A stretch of DNA of 64,000 bases from Linyphia triangularis (taxonomy: Eukaryota > Arthropoda > Arachnida > Araneae > Linyphiidae), in NCBI GenBank assembly GCA_963978545.1, contig OZ021729.1:11106001-11170000 (forward strand), in the 5' to 3' direction. Position 1 is the stretch's first letter, and each line of letters begins with the position of its first letter. This document shows positions 9,961 through 20,829 of this stretch, one piece after another. A model generated the notes under the pieces. It searched no databases and was not told where the DNA came from. It was given only the letters and a program-made list of their open reading frames with translations. The translations under genes were made by a program, and so were the position numbers.

Positions 9961-10416
9961 GCTCTCTTGATGGCAAATGCTCGGCCGGTATTTTAGATTG
10001 GCGGTATTTTAGCAAATGTTGAAAGGATTTGAAAGTTATCAGTGAATTAAATAATCTTCGCCAAATCTACAATTGAGAGGCTCCAAATGGTGAAATCAAA
10101 TTGAGTCTAAATAATCCGTTGCTATGCTAGATTTTATGTACATTTTGACTTAATCTCATCAAATGAAGTAAGATATATAATTTAAATTAATTCAGCCAGA
10201 CAAATTTTACCATTTAAAATTTTATATATTTTTTTTAACATGTACAAAACACTGGTAAATATTCTCAACAAAATATGCCTGGTGTCTATAGTTCAGATCT
10301 AACCTCTATTTTAAAAATAATTAAGAAAATATATTGTACCAAGTTCTTAATTTTTGTTTTAAAATAAAACAAAATCTGTACTAAGAGAAAATTTAGCAAG
10401 CATTGAAACGATAGCA
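9961..10416. other. AT-rich stretch
   Basis: No repeat or gene recognised. If the minus-strand candidate exon next door is real, its 3' UTR would lie here, but I see no clear AATAAA on the minus strand close by. Confidence 0.4.
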
Positions 10417-10558
10417 TTATCTACCAAATTGTACTTCAACTGAAAAATTATAGCCAAGTGGCATGGATGTAGTACCAATATTGGTCAACGCGGTGCCACA
10501 CAACACACCTAATGATATACATAGGTGTTTCAGATTCAACGGCCTTCTAACGTTTGAT
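10417..10558 (-). CDS. Candidate terminal coding exon, unrecognised protein
   Basis: On the minus strand a pyrimidine-rich tract ending attacaag precedes an open segment of 46 codons that ends in TAA (10417-10419). The acceptor AG is at 10559-10560, leaving one base before the first full codon. The peptide begins SNVRRPLNLKHLCISLGVLC and ends YNFSVEVQFGR, with a hydrophobic stretch in the middle. It is more GC-rich and less biased than its surroundings. I do not recognise a family. The open frame itself extends to 10614 as hydrophobic low-complexity sequence, which I read as the intron's pyrimidine tract. It could equally be a chance frame. Confidence 0.3.
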
Positions 10559-11192
10559 CTTGTAATGTACACATAATGGAAAAAAAAGTAAAACAGATTT
10601 ATAAAGCTGACCAAAATACGAATGAAAACATCTCATAACGACATGAACGTATAGTGGTAAATTATGTTGTTAAGCGAACTTTTAGATGTTAGATATACAT
10701 GATAACTGTAATACAGAAGACATTTGCTAATAAAATACAAAGGAATTTAACAAAATTATTTTGTTTAAATGTTATTAATATTCATTAAATAAAATTAAAA
10801 TGATAATACCCGCTGAGCACAATAAATCTTCAATGACAACTCAAAATGTAAACAAAAACAGGATGAATTTAAAACGTAGAAAAACAAAACGATGCATAAT
10901 AAATAATGCTTTAAAACTGCATATGTGCAGAAGTTGTCTTCGTTATCGACTGACAGTAAATATATTGAAGTATTACATTAAAATTCGAACAGCTTATTGG
11001 ACAGACGATTGTAGCACATTAAAATATTCAGAAAAATAAGGAGGACACATTAAAATAACTTTTGGTTATATTCTGATGTAATATAAAAATATCGTCACCC
11101 TTCCAAGAATTTTATTTTCATGTCAATCAATTTTATTGAAAACAACTTTTAATCGAATTTAAAAGTTGTTCTTTACAATCTCCACATACTAA
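10559..11192. other. AT-rich stretch
   Basis: Contains a 79-codon lysine/arginine-rich frame at 10800-11039 with no recognisable motif; its codons follow the local AT bias, so I do not call it. Confidence 0.4.
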
Positions 11193-11863
11193 TAGTCCGA
11201 GAGGCGACTGCAATTTTTGGAAACCATCGAACATCATTCTGAATTTTTTATAGAAATTGGAGAAATGTTAGTAGATTAGGAATCCACTGGTCTGCCGTGG
11301 CAAAAATGGGCGAAACTGATCAAAAATCGACTTGGAATGAGTTGAACTAAAATCCGATTGCCAAATATGTCATAACTTGCCAAAATTAGAACAAACTTAT
11401 TCGTCTGGCAACCCACTTCATTTTGAATTTCAATGAGAAAAAAAGTAAATGATTTCTGATCTTTGGCTCGGAAAACTTATATCTTTTAAAAGTAAGCCAA
11501 ATTGGCGACATCAGTTACGTCATGAATAACGTAATATTTTTTGCCAACTTGGCTCCCTTTTAATAGATGCAAGTAGACCGTCGCCAGATATCTGAATCGT
11601 CTGCAACCTTCTTAATTGAAAATTAAAGAGTGAGGGTTACCAAATTAAAAAAAAAAATAAAAATACTCATTAGTTGGCAAGTTTTGGCGCATTTGGTAAT
11701 TGGATTTAGTTCAACTCATTAAAAGTCGATTTTTGACCCATTTCGGTTATTTTTGCCACGGCAGACCATTGGATTCGTAATCTACTCACTTTTCTCTAAT
11801 TTCTATAAAAAATTCAGAATGATGTTCGATGGGGTCCAAAAATTGCAGTCTCCTCTCAGTCTA
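11193..11863. mobile_element. Palindromic TA-flanked MITE (family T), copy 1
   Basis: Left end TAGTCCGAGAGGCGACTGCA and right end TGCAGTCTCCTCTCAGTCTA are inverted. The match continues inward for well over 150 bp (catcgaacatcattctgaat; ggtctgccgtggcaaaaatg; caaaaatcgactt). The terminal TA may be the target duplication. Non-coding. Confidence 0.9.
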
Positions 11864-12200
11864 TAAGCTTTTATATACAAAATTTCGTGCCTCTAGGTTC
11901 AAAACTGTGAATTTGTATAAGGTTCAGACGTACAGACAACTCAGTTTTATTAATATAGATTGAAAGTTACAAGTATATTTTTATATGTTCTGCATTTATT
12001 TCAAACAAATTATAGTATCTTAAAAGAAACATAACAATATTTTAATTAATAAATAGAAACGCTTAAAAATTAACATTCAGTGAGTGAGAAGGAGTTTCTA
12101 TAGGAACATCGGCAATCCGCTAAAGTAATAGATAATCGACGAATATTTAGTTATCTAAGATTAATGCTAAATGTAATGTCGATAACTTTTAAGAGGAAAT
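11864..12200. other. Spacer without recognised feature
   Basis: AT-rich sequence between family T copy 1 and family C copy 1; nothing recognised. Confidence 0.4.
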
Positions 12201-13267
12201 CCTAGTAAGGATCTTTCTCTATACTCGCTATGTTACAATCTTCTAGACCAGTGCAATTAGAAACTACTTTCTATAAAATCTCGAAATTTGGTGAGTAGGT
12301 GCGAAAATGATTAGACTGAGAGGCAATTATTGGACCCCATTGAACATCATTCTGATTTTTTTTTATAGAAATTAGAGAAAAGTGAGTAGATTACGAATCC
12401 ACTGGTCTGCCGTGGCAAAAATGGCCGAAACTGGTCAAAAATCGACTTTTAATGAGTTGAACTAAATCCAATTGCCAAATGAGCCATAACTTGACAAATA
12501 ATGAGCATTTTTTTTTTTATTTGGTAACCCTCACTCTTTAATTTTCAATTAAGAAGGTTGCAGACGATTTAGATATATGGCGACGGTCTACTTGCATCTA
12601 TTAAAAGGGAGCCAAGTTGGCAATAAACATTACGTCACGGATGACGTAACTGATGAAGCCAATTTGGCTTACTATTAAGAGATACACATTTTCCAAGCCA
12701 GAGATCAAAAATTGTTTGCGCTTTTTCTCATTGAAAATCAAAATGAAGTGGGTTGCCAGACGAATAAGTTTGTTCTAATTTTGGCAAGTTATGACATATT
12801 TGGCAATCGGATTTTAGTTCAACTCATTCCAAGTCGATTTTTGATCAGTTTCGGCCATTTATGCCACGGCAGACCATTGGATTCCTAATCTACTCACTTT
12901 TCCCCAATCTCTATAAAAAATTCAGAATGATGTTCGATGAGGTCCAAAATTTGCAATCGCCTCTCGGACTAGAACACTTAATGAAATGACATAAATTGTT
13001 TTCATTTAATGTCTATCTACTAACGAAAATTAAAATAACTAAAGACAAAACCAGGAGGAGTCACTGCGCATGCATTGACGTAATGATTTCAAATATAAAA
13101 TAAAATACTTCAGGCACTATTTTTGAGTTTTTAATTTATGTCATTTCATTAAGTGATCATTTTCGTACCTAACTTATCAAATTTCAAGGTTTTGTAGAAA
13201 GTAGTTTCTAAATGCACTGGGCTAGAAGATCATAACATTACCAGTATAGGGAATGATCCTTACTAGG
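12201..13267. mobile_element. Fold-back MITE (family C), copy 1, split by a family T insertion
   Basis: Left arm CCTAGTAAGGATCTTTCTCT (12201) and right arm ...AGGGAATGATCCTTACTAGG (to 13267) are inverted; the arms continue through ctatgttacaatcttctag and gtgagtaggtgcgaaaatga. The element is interrupted at 12312-12971. The uninterrupted copy is at 16554-16954. Confidence 0.88.
12312..12971. mobile_element. Family T MITE, copy 2, nested
   Basis: Ends TAGACTGAGAGGCAATTATT and CCTCTCGGACTA. It lies inside family C copy 1 immediately after gtgcgaaaatgat and before gaacacttaatgaaatgac, so it is the younger insertion. Confidence 0.9.
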
Positions 13268-13275
13268 TGTTTCTC

Positions 13276-13540
13276 TTAAGGGGACTGTTAAGTAAAAAAT
13301 AAAAATTCTTCAATTTTTGTCCAAAATTCATGAAATGTTTTGTGCAGTTCAATAGCAATTAGATGAAACACAACACAAAATCTAAAAAAATTTATATGGA
13401 TTTTTTTTCAAGAAATTAAATTTTTATTGAAAAATTTATCGTTTTTTCCGTAATTTTAAAAATGCTCCTTGCGATTCAAATTTTTTGCAATCTGTCTCAA
13501 TTTTTTTGTACAAGCTAATCAAATGCATTTATGTATAATT
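13276..13540. mobile_element. Fragment of the TTAA-GGGGAC element family
   Basis: Begins TTAAGGGGACTG and shares aaaatgctccttgcgattca with the complete element at 22731-23457. The right end is not found. Confidence 0.45.
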
Positions 13541-14044
13541 TTACAATCATCTTTAAATTGTTGTCTGAAATATTTAAATATTTTTACCAAAAGCTCCAAT
13601 TTCAATTATATGTTTTCCCTTCGGAATCGCATAAGATATATTTTTAATGGCAATTACTTCAAAAAGTTACTTCGTAAGATATTAGTTTTTATAATATATA
13701 ACATTTTACTATGAATAAATAAGATGATAGGTTATTTCTAAGTTAATACTTATTGGATGGCAATTAAATCTCTTAAAACAAAATATCGAAGATGTCGTTT
13801 TCGAATGACAATTATAGTAATTAAGAAAATTGCATAGAATTTTGTTTTTAAATGAATAACGAAAAGACCGCATTTTCATTCCACTAGAATTAATTTGTGA
13901 TTCTGTTGAATTACCCTGTGCTAAGTCATTTATTGGAATCAGTGTTTCAGTAGATATTGTAATTGGGAATTTTTAGCAACAAGAAAAATTCGGATGTCTT
14001 TTAGATACCGGGGGACGAAAATTCATATTAATAATACAACTAAA

Positions 14045-14535
14045 AAAATACTAATATAAATCCTTTATATACATCGCCAATTTTTATATTCATTAACAAA
14101 ACATCACTTCTATTGCCAGCGTGTGTTTGGTGATGACATCTAATTTTAAATATCAAAAACATTTCTATCAGCAAAATGTGCGGCAAACTACGATTCAAAA
14201 TTTACTTATTAAATTGAACGCGAATTTAGGCACTCAAATCCAAATATCATTTATTTGTTTTGATTAAAACAATTTTATTATTTATTTATTAAAAAAAAAA
14301 AATGGCAGCAGGAAAGAGTTTTTTCAATGGTCGGTTAAATACTAATTTAGCGTGATTGGATGACGGCAAGTTGGTTAATTAGCAATCCGTAAAGCGACCT
14401 TTTAGTGACAGTTACAGTCCCAACATACGATAGAATGTATTATCATCGACATCGAATCTATCTGGCATGTTTCAGTCCGATTGGATGGCAGAAAGTGAGT
14501 TAATAAGACTTCCGCAGATTTGACCGCCATTGACA
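14045..14535 (-). mobile_element. Repeat E, copy 2
   Basis: Reverse orientation: ccaatttttatattcattaa, gtgcggcaaactacgattca, then tctggcatgtttcagtccga near the end. Flanked by ~105-bp diverged direct repeats (13924-14028, 14663-14770). Confidence 0.7.
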
Positions 14536-14847
14536 TACCCAACCACCCATCCACTCATCTACACACATTCACACAAAATCGAAGATAATATAAAGAATTT
14601 GAAAAGATTAAATTTTTCCAATTTATTTTGCTTTGTTAATGCTACTAAAACAGCCAATTCTCAGTCATTTAACCCAAGTAATATTTCGGTAGATATTATA
14701 ATTGGGAATTTATAGCGACAAGAAAAAATGCTGATGATTTCTTTTAAATACAGGTTGACAAAAATGAATGAACGCTGGGTTGACACATTTCGTGCGCCGA
14801 CCCACGCATACGACCTAGAGCGCATAATTATTTAATTTGGCCGAAAT

Positions 14848-15005
14848 TTACATGCGCATAATTGTATCCAAATCCGGGAAAAAGAAATCCGGACACGTGT
14901 ACCCCTGTCCTTCTGTTAAGACCACACAAAGGGGCATTATTTTCACCACATCACTCACTGCGCCCATCGCTTCCACGTGACGGCACTCAAAGGGAGAATA
15001 GTGGT
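14848..15005 (-). other. GC-richer open segment, unrecognised
   Basis: The minus strand is open for about 53 codons to TAA at 14848-14850, passing an ATG at 14967 (MGAVSDVVKIMPLCVVLTEG ...). GC content is above the surroundings and CACGTG occurs at 14973. It may be a gene or transposon relic; I recognise no family. Confidence 0.2.
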
Positions 15006-15295
15006 TTAAGTCAGCGTTTCCAGTAGAGGTCGGCGATATATCGATACGACGATATTATCGATATTTAAAAAATAATATCGATAGTAAAACTATCGATACA
15101 AGTCACCGATATATCGATATTTCAAAATTTTTTAGTTTTTTGATGATCGTTTTGTAGTTCCATGGTTTTTTTCGATTATCTTAATTCCCTTTTCAAAAAC
15201 TTCAAAATTAAAGTTTGGACTTGGTTGAGAGACAGTTAAAATGGCACCCTAATCAAAAAGAAAACTTTATGTAATGGAAAGATAAGATTATTTAT

Positions 15296-15480
15296 TAGTA
15301 GTCATTAACATAGCGCCTTTCTGTTGCCAACGTGTGCCTGGAGTTTGCATCTAATTTTAAATATTAAAAACATCTCTATAAAAAAATTTGAGGTAAACTA
15401 ATTTTCAATATCTCTTCTTTAAAAATAAATGTTAATTTATGCATTGACATCCAAATGTATTTTAATTACTCTGATTGATA
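15296..15480 (-). mobile_element. Repeat E, fragment inside the hAT MITE
   Basis: Shares gccaacgtgtgcc...catctaattttaaatat and gaggtaaact with repeat E copies. Either captured by, or inserted into, the hAT MITE; copy 2 of the MITE lacks it. Confidence 0.55.
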
Positions 15481-15482
15481 AT

Positions 15483-15585
15483 ATAATGTATTCATTAAAA
15501 CAATTTTTATAATGTATTTATTAAAACAATTTTTATAATGTATTTATTAAAACAATTTTTATAATGTATTTATTAAAACAATTTT
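15483..15585. repeat. 26-bp tandem repeat, four units
   Basis: Unit ataatgtatttattaaaaca plus atttt, starting at 15483, 15509, 15535 and 15561. Confidence 0.95.
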
Positions 15586-15783
15586 GGCATGAATTCATGA
15601 AAAGTAGAAATTTGCCCCGAAAAATTTCGTTTCTGGCAAAATTGAAAATCAAATAGAAAAATTAAAAGTCATGTATCGATATATCGGTATTTTATCAATA
15701 TTTTTTCTCTGCAACGATATAGTATCGATATTTATTTTGATCGATATTTCCAACCTCTAGTTTCCAGACGTGGCATTTTTAAA

Positions 15784-16277
15784 TCCTTTACATTAACTTT
15801 GATTTTGGGAGTGTGTTGATGGGCAAATATGTGGACGCCTAATTAACCCTCTTTCCGTCACCCAATCGGGTTGAAACTTGGCAGATAGGTTCGATATCGA
15901 TGGGAATGACTTCTATCAAATTTTTGGGCTGTTGCTGTCACTAAACAAAAATCTGTCTTTTACGAAATACTAATAAACCAACTTGCCATCATCCAATTGC
16001 ATTAAAATGGCATTGAACCGAACATTGTGAAATTCTATCCTGTTGCCAAATTACTTTTTAATAAATAAATAATGAAATTACTTTAATTAGAATAAATGAA
16101 TGATATTTGTATGTGAGAGTATAAATTTACGTTTATTTTTAGAAAATAAATTTTGAAACGTAGTTTGCCGCACATTTTGCTGATAGAAATGTTTTTCATA
16201 TCGGTGCTGTGTTAATGAATATTAATATTGATAATTAATTAAAAGATTTTTTTTTTTAAACTTTGTTTATATGGATT
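15784..16277 (+). mobile_element. Repeat E, copy 3
   Basis: Forward copy: acccaatcgggttgaaactt, then ttgaaacgtagtttgccgca, ending near aaactttgtttatatgg. It starts about 20 bp after the hAT target duplication. Confidence 0.7.
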
Positions 16278-16303
16278 GTTATTATTATTATTATTATTAT
16301 TAA
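16278..16303. repeat. (ATT)n microsatellite
   Basis: About eight att units at the end of repeat E copy 3. Confidence 0.9.
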
Positions 16304-16553
16304 AACTACGCTGCTGTTTTTTCCACACCTATATTTCGACAAAGTGCATTTCTTGGTACTTTTTAAAGTAAAGAAAGTCTTGATTTTTGAAGTACAATTA
16401 ATATTTCAATGGGTAAAAATATTATTAAATATACAATGTCCAAAATGCCCTTGTGAAAAATTGCCTTCCTAAAAAATTATAAATCCAGGGTCTGGATTTA
16501 AGTACTTAATTTGCTTTAAGTACTTAATTTCTGGCCGTGCGTACTTAAGAAGT

Positions 16554-16954
16554 CCTAGTAAGGATCATTCCCTATACTCGCTATGTTACAATCTTCTAGC
16601 CCAATTCATTTCGAAACTACTTTCTGCAAAACCTTGAAATTTGGTGAGTAGGTACGAAAAATATCCTATAATGAAATGATATAAATTTTCATTTGATGTC
16701 TATCTATTATAAATAAAAATTAAAATAGGAAAAGACAAAACAAGGTGGAGCCACTGTATATGCATTGACGTAAGGTCTTCAAATGTAAAATAAAATGTAT
16801 TAGATTCTATTTTCGAGTTTTTAATTTATGTCATTTCATTAAGTGATCATTTTCCTACCAACTCACCAAATTTCAAGGTTTTATAGAAAGTAGTTTCTAA
16901 ATGCAGTAGAAAAGAAGATTGTAGCATAGCGAGTATAGGGAATTATCCTTACAT
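16554..16954. mobile_element. Fold-back MITE (family C), copy 2, uninterrupted
   Basis: CCTAGTAAGGATCATTCCCT ... AGGGAATTATCCTTAC. Arms run through ctcgctatgttacaatcttc and caaggttttatagaaagtag. It shows what family C copy 1 looked like before its insertion. Confidence 0.88.
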
Positions 16955-17836
16955 TGAGTTAATCTTAAGTCCTTGCTTGATACGCTTTAAGTAATTACCT
17001 TTTCTTCCGTCATTTCGCTAAACTGGTACAGTACGTAAGCAAAAAAAAAAAAAAAAAAAAAATCCGAACGATGGCTATATTTTCGGTTCTAATTATAGTA
17101 GAATCTTTCGGTTTGCACCAAAATGTTTTGTTTACAATTTTCTATATCTGTGATGCAAAAAAAAAAAAAAAAAATCCTAACTGGCTGTATACTAAGTAAA
17201 TTTAACTCTATCTTTAAAAATTTTAATACGAAAGCATAATTTTTATGTTTTCATTCGATTTAGAATACCTTGTTTACCCTATATACCAAATTTTAGTTCA
17301 TTATGTCAAAAAACACTTCACTTATGAACGAAAATGTTTTGGACGATCTTGAGGGCAAATTTCTTTATCGCGGGGAAGAATCGAACGTTTTGTATGCTTC
17401 AAGGCGTAATCTATTACGCAGTCCCTTAAAATATAATTTTTTACATTTCTGCTAAAAATATCGAAAATCAAAAGTCAAAATGGAATGAAAAAAATTCTGG
17501 AGGGATTTTCGACCATGATAATTCTAATGGAGGCAAAAAAAAAAATTTGTTTCTATTTAAAAATGTTTAAAACTTGTTTTATTAATTAATAATTAATTAT
17601 TAAAAACTGTTAAATTCTTAAGTTGTATGTTATTTATATTTGGCATTAAACAAACTATCCTTTGAAATAAAAATTGATAAAATATATTAACTACATAAGA
17701 ATTTATGGCTACAAAAACAAATTTGTCTTTTTAAAATTAATTTGTCTTTTTTCGAGATCTTTTAAATTACTACCCACTCATTGGAAAATTATGAAATTCG
17801 GTATTAAGACGTTTTTATTTGGATTATAAATCTAAA
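16955..17836. other. AT-rich stretch with one arm of a distant inverted repeat
   Basis: Holds ggtacagtacgtaagc + A-run + tccgaacgatggctatattt (17026-17081), whose inverse is at 18826-18868. A weak B-box-like sequence (minus: CGTTCGATTC near 17375) is present. No gene recognised. Confidence 0.45.
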
Positions 17837-18657
17837 TCTATATATTTAATAGGCAATACGTTTTTTGGGGTTAGTCCGTCCGCCTAAACTACTCAACCAA
17901 TTTCAATGATCAAGGTGTCATTTTAAAGGAAATAAGCTGTAGATTTGCCAAAACGTGCCAAAATAATTTATTAACACTTTATTAATTAGTTAAATTTCAA
18001 TATTTTTCATCATTAAGCTACTACAAAGCCTCAATGATTTTGAATATAAGAATGGCAACATCCTTAAGTAAACAAACCCGCTGCTCGGGGGTTCAACCAA
18101 CCAACCAACCGTTGCTAATTTTAAAGCTATCCTTACGTATGTAAACAACAAACCCGTTGCTAATTTTAAAGCTATCCTTACGTATATAAACAACAAACCC
18201 GTTGCTAATTTTAAAGCTCTTTTTAAATTCTTCGTTTCAAAGTTGATTTTTTCTGTTTTTCTGAAGCATTTTTGTATTAGAGTAATTATTATTTTGAAGT
18301 ATTTCTATCCAGAAAATGCATCGCGTTGGACGTCGTTCTCTAACGGGGCGACTTATCAGAATAAATAAAAGATATTGGGACTTCAATGTAAGGGCATAAC
18401 TAAAGAGTTTTAAGTCAGAATGTTGGCGGATAGTATATTTAACTTTCTATCATGAAACTTGCAATTTGGGTGTTTTCTCTATTAGGCCTTACATTAAATT
18501 TATAAAAATTTGGTTACATTTTTTATGGCTGGCAAACCTATTCGAGCGCAGCAAGATGTTTTAACCACAAATTCGAGCGGCTAAGCCGCTCAATCCGAGC
18601 GCAGCGAGGTGTTTAGGGGTTGGCGAGCGTTAGCGAGCAGGGGACGAAGCCCCCTAG
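17837..18657 (+). mobile_element. Helitron family 1, non-autonomous, copy 1
   Basis: Starts TCTATATATTTAATAGGC and ends GGGGACGAAGCCCCCTAG, i.e. 5' TC and 3' CTAG with a GC-rich hairpin just before the end. The flanks are A before and T after, the A/T target of Helitrons, with no target duplication. Internal markers are 'gttagtccgtccgcctaaac', a ~54-bp tandem repeat (gttgctaattttaaagctat..., 18112-18230) and a 3' part rich in 'GCGAGCGTTAGCGAGC'. No Rep/helicase coding sequence, so mobilised in trans if at all. Confidence 0.88.
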
Positions 18658-19555
18658 TATGTTTTAATATAATGGGGTTGCCATTGAACTTTTTATAGTT
18701 TGGTTTAGTTTTAACATGTAGATGACCCCTCATAATAAAAAAAAAAAAGATATACAATTAATAAAGACCTTCCACAATTTACAACGGTACTTGACTTTTG
18801 TTATTTCATCAATTAGGATACAAAATATAGCCATCGTTCGGATTTTTTTTTTTGCGTACTGTACTTTGTTTTTGAGGTCATAAGAGGGATGAGGGGTTGG
18901 GGGTCTAATGGATCCGAATTTAAGGTATTTAAACACACTGGGAGATTTGGTGATAATAAGCAATTTTGCTTTTTTTTACTGTAAAATATTCTCGAGTTTG
19001 TTAGCTTTAAAACAGTGCGATGTTTTTATGATAGTCAAAATACTTTTTAACCTATGTGCATTTTTTTTTAATATTCACAGTGTTAAATGATCCCTACTGC
19101 AAAATTTAAACTCGATTTCTGAGGAATTAGTTTTTGTCAGTGTAAGACTCTTTTTTTTTTTAACAGAGATTTCTTCAGTTTACCTATTAAGAAAAATAAT
19201 GTAATTTAAAGAACGTAATATAATGTAGGAAGCATACCAGGATGTAATTTATACATTCAATAATTCTATTTTAATATAATTTTGCATCTTGATATTTAAA
19301 AAAGAAAAGGGGATTTCAAATATACTTTCAAAACAATATTCTGTGAAAAGGAGGAAAGAAATTATATTTACCGTTCTAGTAAGATCCCTGTAGTGAACCA
19401 TTGAGTTTTATTTGTACTCACAGCTAAAATTCTAAATTAATTACAAATTTAAATACGACTGGTGAAATTAGACCCTAATTTAACATTCAATGTTTTATTT
19501 ATTAATTATCTTCAAATGAAAAAAAAAAAAAAACTTCTTTATGCAGATATATTAG
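18658..19555. other. AT-rich stretch with second inverted-repeat arm
   Basis: Arm aaatatagccatcgttcgga + T-run + gcgtactgtac at 18826-18868. Otherwise nothing recognised. Confidence 0.4.
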
Positions 19556-20656
19556 TTTTTTACCATTGGTTAAGTGGGAAAACAAAGCACAACTTTAATT
19601 TAATAAGAAAAAGTTTTTTTGGACCAAAAAAAAAATAGTATAATTAAACCAAAAAGATGTGGTTTTTAATGAAAATATCATTTTAAATTAGGTATGCATT
19701 AAATACCTTTGTATAAAATTCCGATTAAATTAACCAAGTAATTACCCGTTTTAATTAAACTTTTAACATTTTTTTTTACCATTGGTTAAGTGGGAAAACA
19801 AAGCACAACTTTAATTTAATAAGAAAAAGTTTTTTTGGACCAAAAAAAAAAAAAAAAATAGTATAATTAAACCAAAAAGATGTGGTTTTTAATGAAAATA
19901 TCATTTTAAATTAGGTATGCATTAAATACCTTTGTATAAAATTCCGATTAAATTAACCAAGTAATTACCCGTTTTAATTAAACTTTTAACATTTTTTTTA
20001 ACCATTGGTTAAGTGGGAAAACAAAGCACAACTTTAATTTAATAAGAAAAAGTTTTTTTGAACCAAAAAAAAAAAAAAAAAATAGTATAATTAAACCAAA
20101 AAGATGTGGTTTTTAATGAAAATATCATTTTAAATTAGGTATGCATTAAATACCTTTGTATAAAATTCCGATTAAATTAACCAAGTAATTACCCGTTTTA
20201 ATTAAACTTTTAACATTTTTTTTTACCATTGGTTAAGTGGGAAAACAAAGCACAACTTTAATTTAATAAGAAAAAGTTTTTTTGGACCAAAAAAAAAAAT
20301 GGATAATTAAACCAAAAAGATGTGGTTTTTAATGAAAATATCATTTTAAATTAGGTATGCATTAAATACCTTTGTATAAAATTCCGATTAAATTAACCAA
20401 GTAATTACCCGTTTTAATTAAACTTTTAACATTTTTTTTTAACCATTGGTTAAGTGGGAAAACAAAGCACAACTTTAATTTAATAAGAAAAAGTTTTTTT
20501 GGACCCCAAAAAAAAAAAATAGTATAATTAAACCAAAAAGATGTGGTTTTTAATGAAAATATCATTTTAAATTAGGTATGCATTAAATACCTTTGTATAA
20601 AATTCCGATTAAATTAACCAAGTAATTACCCGTTTTAATTAAACTTTTAACATTTT
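19556..20656. repeat. ~220-bp tandem repeat, five units
   Basis: Units begin accattggttaagtgggaaa at about 19562, 19778, 20001, 20225 and 20442 and end taattacccgttttaattaa. They are almost identical; length differences come from A and T runs (9-17 A after tttttggacc). High identity suggests a recent expansion. Confidence 0.97.
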
Positions 20657-20829
20657 GAACAGACAGCCATTGAATTGATTCTAGAAGTTCTTATATTTTA
20701 ACATCGGAATGCGAACACTAAAAGGCAGCATTAAACCTATCAGTGCCCTTTTCCCCTTTAGACTGACAATGCCCGACCGCCTCTCTTTCAGTGGGTGCAA
20801 ATTCGGATTGTAAAACATATTTATTTATA

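Larger units (their letters stand above)
15024..15759. mobile_element. hAT-type MITE with TATCGATA repeats, copy 1
   Basis: Ends TAGAGGTCGGCGATATATCG and ATCGATATTTCCAACCTCTA are inverted. Subterminal regions are packed with ATCGATA. The 8-bp target duplication GTTTCCAG is intact at 15016-15023 and 15760-15767, which fits hAT-type transposition. The interior contains a reverse fragment of repeat E (about 15296-15480) and a 26-bp tandem repeat. Confidence 0.92.

Noticed and set aside
10800..11039. 79-codon lysine/arginine-rich frame
   Set aside because: Codon content tracks the local AT bias; no motif or neighbouring exon.
17330..17430. Possible tRNA-like B-box on the minus strand
   Set aside because: Single weak match with no convincing A-box or cloverleaf.
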